Of a stretch of DNA of 18,613 nucleotides, positions 14,780 through 18,613 are shown piece by piece (position 1 is the stretch's first letter; each line of letters begins with the position of its first letter). The translations under genes and the position numbers were made by a program. The stretch comes from Tychonema litorale BBK16 (GTDB lineage: Bacteria > Cyanobacteriota > Cyanobacteriia > Cyanobacteriales > Microcoleaceae), in the NCBI RefSeq assembly GCF_021648855.1, contig NZ_JAKJHX010000103.1:1-18613 (forward strand), given 5' to 3'. The notes under the pieces were generated by a model. It did no database searches and had not been told where the DNA came from. It worked only from the letters and a program-made list of their open reading frames with translations.

Positions 14780-16474
14780 ATGCCAGACTTCTCAACTTCT
14801 GCCCCGAAAACCTCCAATAACAACTTCTCAAACCCCCAATCGACCTTGCTGCCTCCATTTCTGAGAATTTTTGCAGCATTTCGAGATTACGATCGGGGCA
14901 ATAGATTGTACGCATCGGGCAGATACGAAGCGGCAGTGGATTATTATGGCAAAGCAGTCCAAACTAAGCCAGATTGGGCTAGGGCATGGCTGAATTTGGG
15001 TAAGGCTTACAAGCAATTAGCTCAATATGTAGAAACAGTAGCTTGTTGCGATCGGGCTATAGCTCTCAAGCCAGAGGAATATTGGGCTTGGATGCTACGG
15101 GGTACGGCACTGCTAGGCTTACAAAATTACTCCGAGGCGATCGCGGGTTTTGACCAAGCAGTTCTGATTAATGACGAAAAACACGAAGCTTGGTATCAAC
15201 GGGGACGAGCTCTGGAAGAATTACAGCAGTGGGATGCTTCGGCAAGTTCTTACAAAAGAGCAACCGAACTTCACCCCAATTTGCCCGCCATGTGGTGTCG
15301 CCTAGGCAATGTGCTTTTGCAAGCGCAACGGAACGCTGAAGCTGTGGCTGCCTATGAGCGCGCACTGAAACTCGTACCGACTAATTGGGAAGCTTGGTTG
15401 AACCGAGGTTTGGCTCTGATGAAGACAGAACGTTATCCTGAAGCTGTCACTTCTTACGATCGCGCCATTCAACTACAACCCACAAATTGTCTGGCTTGGT
15501 TCAATCGGGGTATTGCATCAGCAAAACTGCACCGATATGTAGATGCAGTCAGGGCTTACGATCGCGTAATTCAACTACAACCCAATGACTACGAAGCTTG
15601 GTTTTATAAAGGCATGGCCCTCAAACACCAGCAGCGCTATGCCGCCATCGCTTGTTTCGACAAAGCTATTCAAATTAATCAATTGTATCCTGAAGTATGG
15701 ATCGGGCGCGGTCAAACTCTGTCAGAATCAGAAGAGTATTCCGAGGCGATCGCAGCCTTTGACAAAGCAATTCAAATCAATCCAAATTTCCCCGAAGCTT
15801 GGCTAGGTCGAGGAATCGCTCTAGCAGGATTGGAACGATACAAAGATGCTATTATCGCTTACAGTAATGCCCTACAAATTCAAGGTAATTTTCTAGAAGC
15901 TTGGAACTTGCGAGGTGAAGCTCTCGAACAATTGCAACAGTACGAAGAAGCGATCGCCTGTTATGACAAAGTAATTTCCCTAAGTTCTGAAGCACAAATT
16001 TCATCAAAAGTTGGATTGCAGCAAGGAGAAGCCCTGGAAAAATTGGAGCGCTACCAAGAAGCCGTCGCAGCATACAACCAAGTCATTGAAATCATGCCGG
16101 ACAATTTTGAAGCTTGGTTAAAACGTGGCAATGCTCTCGAAAAATTGCAACAATATGAACCAACTCTAGCAGCATACGATCGAGCAATTACTATTTGGCC
16201 AGACAACTATCAAGCCTGGATGCACCGGGCAATTTTGCTAGCAAAAATGGAACGCTATGCAGAAGCAGTCGTAGCTTGCGATCAAGTAATTCAACTCAAA
16301 CCAGACAACTGGGAAGCTTGGGCTCACCGAGGCGATGTGTTGCAAAAATTGCAGCGGAATCAAGATGCGATTAGTTCCTATGGAGTTGCCTTAGAAATTA
16401 AACCAGACTATTATGAAGCTCTCATGAGTCGAGAGGAATTGAGACTGAAGGACACAATGCCAGGAAAATGGTAA
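14780..16474 (+). CDS. Tetratricopeptide (TPR) repeat protein, about 15 repeats
   Basis: 564 residues. After a Ser/Asn/Pro-rich N-terminus (1-34) the protein is a continuous superhelix of about 15 TPR units of 34 residues. Each has the W-x-x-R-G-x-A-L ... Y-x-E-A-I-x-x-Y-D-x-A-I-x-x-x-P pattern, and the first begins YDRGNRLYASGRYEAAVDYY. Unit 8 (FYKGMALKHQQRYAAIACFD) is one residue short between its helices. Unit 12 (GLQQGEALEKLERYQEAVAA) is preceded by a few extra residues. No enzymatic domain, signal peptide or membrane segment is seen. It is therefore a scaffold for protein-protein contacts with unknown partners. ATG 14780 has AAGG 4-7 bp upstream. The next gene begins 13 bp after its stop, suggesting co-transcription. 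Confidence 0.93.
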   Translation: MPDFSTSAPKTSNNNFSNPQSTLLPPFLRIFAAFRDYDRGNRLYASGRYEAAVDYYGKAVQTKPDWARAWLNLGKAYKQLAQYVETVACCDRAIALKPEEYWAWMLRGTALLGLQNYSEAIAGFDQAVLINDEKHEAWYQRGRALEELQQWDASASSYKRATELHPNLPAMWCRLGNVLLQAQRNAEAVAAYERALKLVPTNWEAWLNRGLALMKTERYPEAVTSYDRAIQLQPTNCLAWFNRGIASAKLHRYVDAVRAYDRVIQLQPNDYEAWFYKGMALKHQQRYAAIACFDKAIQINQLYPEVWIGRGQTLSESEEYSEAIAAFDKAIQINPNFPEAWLGRGIALAGLERYKDAIIAYSNALQIQGNFLEAWNLRGEALEQLQQYEEAIACYDKVISLSSEAQISSKVGLQQGEALEKLERYQEAVAAYNQVIEIMPDNFEAWLKRGNALEKLQQYEPTLAAYDRAITIWPDNYQAWMHRAILLAKMERYAEAVVACDQVIQLKPDNWEAWAHRGDVLQKLQRNQDAISSYGVALEIKPDYYEALMSREELRLKDTMPGKW

Positions 16475-16487
16475 TTAATAACATAAA

Positions 16488-16955
16488 ATGACAAAATTAT
16501 TAGATGAAATACTTTCAGTAGAAATCTCAAATCTCATCAATAGTAAACCTACAAAATGCTTTGACAACGCTTATCAAGCAGCATTAGCTATGGAAGGTGC
16601 AATCTACGTCCAAGGCTTTTTTGTATCCTCTGAATTCCCAGACAAAGTGATCGAGTATAGTTGGATAGAATTGGGCGATCAAATTATCGATCCAACCTTC
16701 CCCCACCTCGGTTTAAACGCCGAAAAACTGTACTATTTTCCAGCCCAAAGTCTCAGCCTCAAGCAAATAAAAGGGATTATAGAAGAATCCAAAGAAGATT
16801 ATCCTCTTGACGATCCATTGCCAGTTTATGGAGATTTGCCCTATGAATATTACGGCGACTTAATGTTAGGCGGAAAAGAGTACCAAACCGCTTATTTGTT
16901 GGCTTTAGATAAATGCCGGGAATTGAATCCACCTCAAATAGAGGAAACAAAATGA
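16488..16955 (+). CDS. Conserved-looking protein of unknown function, possible papain-like fold remnant
   Basis: 155 residues, not confidently recognised. The layout KCFDNAYQAAL (Cys24), GAIYVQGFFV, VIEYSWIELGDQIIDPTF (Tyr57 and Asp68) resembles small transglutaminase/papain-like proteins, in which Cys, a His in an H-x-W-x-E string and an Asp in I-D-P-T form the triad. Here the expected His is Tyr, so if the family guess is right it is probably inactive or uses another residue. The C-terminal third is acidic and Tyr-rich (LPYEYYGDLMLGGKEYQTAY). No signal peptide. It follows the TPR gene by 13 bp on the same strand and is probably in its operon. A GC-rich hairpin closes it at 16982-17004. Confidence 0.7.
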   Translation: MTKLLDEILSVEISNLINSKPTKCFDNAYQAALAMEGAIYVQGFFVSSEFPDKVIEYSWIELGDQIIDPTFPHLGLNAEKLYYFPAQSLSLKQIKGIIEESKEDYPLDDPLPVYGDLPYEYYGDLMLGGKEYQTAYLLALDKCRELNPPQIEETK

Positions 16956-16981
16956 GTCGCAATTTTTTTACCCCACCCCAA

Positions 16982-17004
16982 CCCTCCCCTTAGCAAGGGG
17001 AGGG
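16982..17004 (+). terminator. Hairpin downstream of the 155-aa gene
   Basis: CCCTCCCCTT and AAGGGGAGGG form a perfect 10-bp stem around AGC, 27 bp after the stop at 16955. There is no T-run after it; the T7 tract lies before it. It may act as a processing or termination structure, or be one of the dispersed cyanobacterial palindromes. Confidence 0.5.
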
Positions 17005-17027
17005 AGTAAGAAATTCGCAAATGATTT

Positions 17028-17073
17028 AGGGACAGGGCAGTGCCCAAGGAGTGTCAACTTAAGCCTGAAAGCC
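17028..17073. repeat. Single-ended copy of the 235-bp MITE terminus
   Basis: This 46-bp segment (AGGGACAGGGCAGTGCCC, then GTGTCAACTTAAGCCTGAAA and GCC) matches the reverse complement of about 12529-12573, the right end of the MITE near mazE, with few differences. The other end is not found, so it is a truncated copy. It supplies the upstream half of a spurious extended reading frame for the next gene. Confidence 0.8.
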
Positions 17074-17126
17074 TTTGTATCTCTTGTTCACCGCACTTAT
17101 CAATAAAATTGACAAAATTAAATATA

Positions 17127-17894
17127 ATGGAAATACAGGAAGCAGATGTAGCAATTTCTGAATTTGAACGATCGCAGGTTCCCAGCGTTTGGGCAGCTTT
17201 GAATAAAACCCAAATCATTGCAGAAATGCGATCGCGCATCCAAAGCCCTTTCCAAGTAAATCAAGGCGGACAACCTTTTTGTGGCCCCGCTACCATCGCA
17301 TTCACATTGATCAAGCAAAACCCTCTCCGCTACGTCAAAATCTGTCGCAATCTTTTTGAAGCAGGCAGTTTTCGGACTCAATCTATGCGATTGATTTCTC
17401 CCTCAATCCCCCTGCGACGTAGCAAAGGAAACTTGCGAATGCCTCAAGTAGATTGGATGCTTTTATCAGCGCTGCGGGAATCAGAAAACTTGATGTTTCC
17501 AGTCGAACCAAACGCCCCAGAAATTATCCGCAATATTAGCGGTATGACCAAACCTTGGGAAATGATTGGTTGGGCGCGAGAAATTCTGGGTAGTCGCGAT
17601 GTGAAATGTCATTATGCTTATTTTGGTGGCGACATTCCAGCACTGCGGGCCGCCGATGCAGCGATTCAGGCTGGGGGATTTGCTTTTGGTTTGATTACTG
17701 CTGAAGGAATGCTGGGAAACAAACCGCCACTGATACCTTATCCCGGTCACTGGGTAGCGTTGTTAGGAAATATGGTAATTCAAGATCGCGATCGGGTGAG
17801 CTTTGATGTCTATACTTGGGGTAAGCAAATGCGCGTGGATCTTCCTAAAAGTTCTTTTGAGAAGTATTTTTGGATAGCAATTGCGGGACGTTAA
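17127..17894 (+). CDS. Putative papain-like cysteine hydrolase (CGP...GHW...D)
   Basis: 255 residues from ATG 17127. The frame can be extended to 17040, but the extra 29 codons lie largely in repeat sequence. A catalytic triad can be proposed. FCGPATIAF gives Cys52, in the CGPA context of C39-like and other papain-fold enzymes. PYPGHWVALLG gives His208, and SFDVYTWG gives Asp227. Further blocks are RYVKICRNLFEAGSF, VDWMLLSALRESENLMF and SGMTKPWEMIGWAREIL. From memory this arrangement (CGPA, YV, DW..L..LRESEN, HWV, WG) resembles predicted effector-type hydrolases found near secretion loci in other bacteria, but I cannot confirm it. No signal peptide or membrane segment. A second unknown gene follows 25 bp downstream, so the two are likely co-expressed. 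Confidence 0.62.
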   Translation: MEIQEADVAISEFERSQVPSVWAALNKTQIIAEMRSRIQSPFQVNQGGQPFCGPATIAFTLIKQNPLRYVKICRNLFEAGSFRTQSMRLISPSIPLRRSKGNLRMPQVDWMLLSALRESENLMFPVEPNAPEIIRNISGMTKPWEMIGWAREILGSRDVKCHYAYFGGDIPALRAADAAIQAGGFAFGLITAEGMLGNKPPLIPYPGHWVALLGNMVIQDRDRVSFDVYTWGKQMRVDLPKSSFEKYFWIAIAGR

Positions 17895-17919
17895 TCCGAT
17901 ATTTTGGCTTAATTTAAAG

Positions 17920-18531
17920 ATGTCCAAGATTTATACCCAGGCGGAACTCATTAACATCCTGGAAGCAGAACGTCAAGCTTGCTTGCACGGGCGGCGTCTC
18001 AATCTGGCTGAAACCGATTATACAGGAAACCCCGTGATCGATCGCTTTCTCAAATCTGAGGGCGTTCAAAAGTTCACTGCTTATCAAAATTTCAAGGCCG
18101 CTGTACACGAATATCAACGGGAACATCAAGTTTCTGGAATTGTTTGGCGGGAAATGACGGTTAAAGGAAACACCCTTAGTTATCCAGCGGTGGAGGATGA
18201 ATTAATTGCTTTACCAATTGATTTAATGACGCTGAAAGCAGCCAAGATTTCGATGCTGGAATTCTGGCGGCAAGTCACTTTGGGGATGGATTTGTATTTA
18301 AGTATTAACAGTGGCAAGGATTTTCGTGCGATCGAGCCTATGGACATAGAGGCGATCGTACAGCGCACAGAATGGGCTAGTCTTTGGAAGTGGGAAAAGT
18401 TGGATTTTTTGGAAATCTTGCTGCAATTGGGCTGGGGGAAGCCGGAGGAGGCTTATTACAAGCGGGGATGGCCAACATCGGGGAGCGAGTATATTCATGC
18501 TGTCAAACCTGGACAAAAACCAATTTGTTAG
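17920..18531 (+). CDS. Protein of unknown function downstream of the papain-like gene
   Basis: 203 residues from ATG 17920 (an upstream TTG at 17881 would add 13 residues overlapping the previous gene; AAAGA directly before the ATG is a weak ribosome site). No family is recognised with confidence. The N-terminus YTQAELINILEAERQACLHG is helical. Next comes LNLAETDYTGNPVIDRFLKS and QNFKAAVHEYQREHQVSGIV. The C-terminal third is Trp-rich (EWASLWKWEKLDFLEILLQL, then GWGKPEEAYYKRGW). No transmembrane segment, signal peptide or metal motif is seen. Placement 25 bp after the candidate hydrolase suggests a partner, regulator or immunity function, but that is inference only. Confidence 0.7.
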   Translation: MSKIYTQAELINILEAERQACLHGRRLNLAETDYTGNPVIDRFLKSEGVQKFTAYQNFKAAVHEYQREHQVSGIVWREMTVKGNTLSYPAVEDELIALPIDLMTLKAAKISMLEFWRQVTLGMDLYLSINSGKDFRAIEPMDIEAIVQRTEWASLWKWEKLDFLEILLQLGWGKPEEAYYKRGWPTSGSEYIHAVKPGQKPIC

Positions 18532-18613
18532 TTGTTAGTTGCTGTACCCTGAGCGTAGTCAAAGGGTTCCTCACTCGTTACCAGTTAAAATTTACAGTAG
18601 GGGCAATTCATGA
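18532..18613. other. Intergenic end of window with repeat fragments
   Basis: Contains CCCTGAGCGTAGTCAAAGGG (18548-18567), itself roughly palindromic and related to the hairpin at 8343-8390. It ends with GTAGGGGCAATTCATGA (18597-18613), which looks like the left half of a palindrome cut by the window end. I do not regard the terminal ATGA as a gene start. Confidence 0.5.

Noticed and set aside
17040..17126. 29-codon N-terminal extension of the papain-like protein
   Set aside because: Mostly encoded by the MITE end at 17028-17073; ATG 17127 is the better start.
18610..18613. ATGA at the window end as a gene start
   Set aside because: It lies in what looks like the centre of a dispersed palindrome beginning GTAGGGGCAATTCATGA; nothing after it can be read.

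Overview
The window looks like a filamentous, Oscillatoriales-type cyanobacterium. Three things point there: the HIP1 octamer GCGATCGC and its core CGATCG recur in most genes, there is a cyanobacterial light-dependent protochlorophyllide reductase, and several protein types common in cyanobacteria are present (a filamentous-haemagglutinin exoprotein with its TpsB porin, a long RluA-type protein, Uma2 nucleases, TPR arrays). The species cannot be named from sequence alone.

Layout, left to right. (1) 1-2809, minus: the N-terminal 936 residues of a two-partner-secretion exoprotein (TpsA) running off the left edge. (2) 2956-4707: a defence/toxin-antitoxin patch with a Uma2-type nuclease (minus), an apparent hybrid of a cyanobacterial hypothetical protein and a BrnT toxin, an intact BrnA-like antitoxin, and a small antitoxin-like protein followed by a truncated VapC/PIN start. 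(3) 4997-5827: an alpha/beta hydrolase. (4) 5828-8461: a WD40 relic, then a compact type II restriction-modification pair (6227-8280) between two 78-bp direct repeats (6038-6115 and 8444-8521, 76/78 identical). The repeat is the 3' end of the neighbouring tpsB gene, so the pair looks inserted with duplication of its target. (5) 8462-10372, minus: the TpsB transporter, probable partner of the exoprotein but now about 5.6 kb from it. (6) 10529-11494, minus: protochlorophyllide reductase. (7) 11694-12277, minus: a MazEF toxin-antitoxin pair. (8) 12301-12617: a nested palindromic repeat (MITE-like). (9) 12653-14659, minus: a long RluA-family protein carrying an in-frame copy of a repeat also found inside that MITE. 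(10) 14780-18531, plus: a 15-repeat TPR protein, a 155-aa protein of unknown function, a papain-like hydrolase candidate and an unknown 203-aa protein.

How the genes relate. The exoprotein and TpsB form a secretion route: TpsB sits in the outer membrane and its POTRA domains would take TpsA from the periplasm. The restriction enzyme and methyltransferase overlap by 4 bp (ATGA) and are co-expressed. MazE and MazF overlap by 4 bp (GTGA). Much of the window is a record of insertion and decay: one broken and one hybrid toxin gene, a WD40 relic, duplicated gene ends and several palindromic repeats. Protochlorophyllide reductase is the only clear core-metabolism gene.

The best candidates for something undescribed are the R-M insertion with long target duplication, the repeat recruited into the RluA-family reading frame, the BrnT hybrid, and the papain-like protein with its uncharacterised downstream partner.
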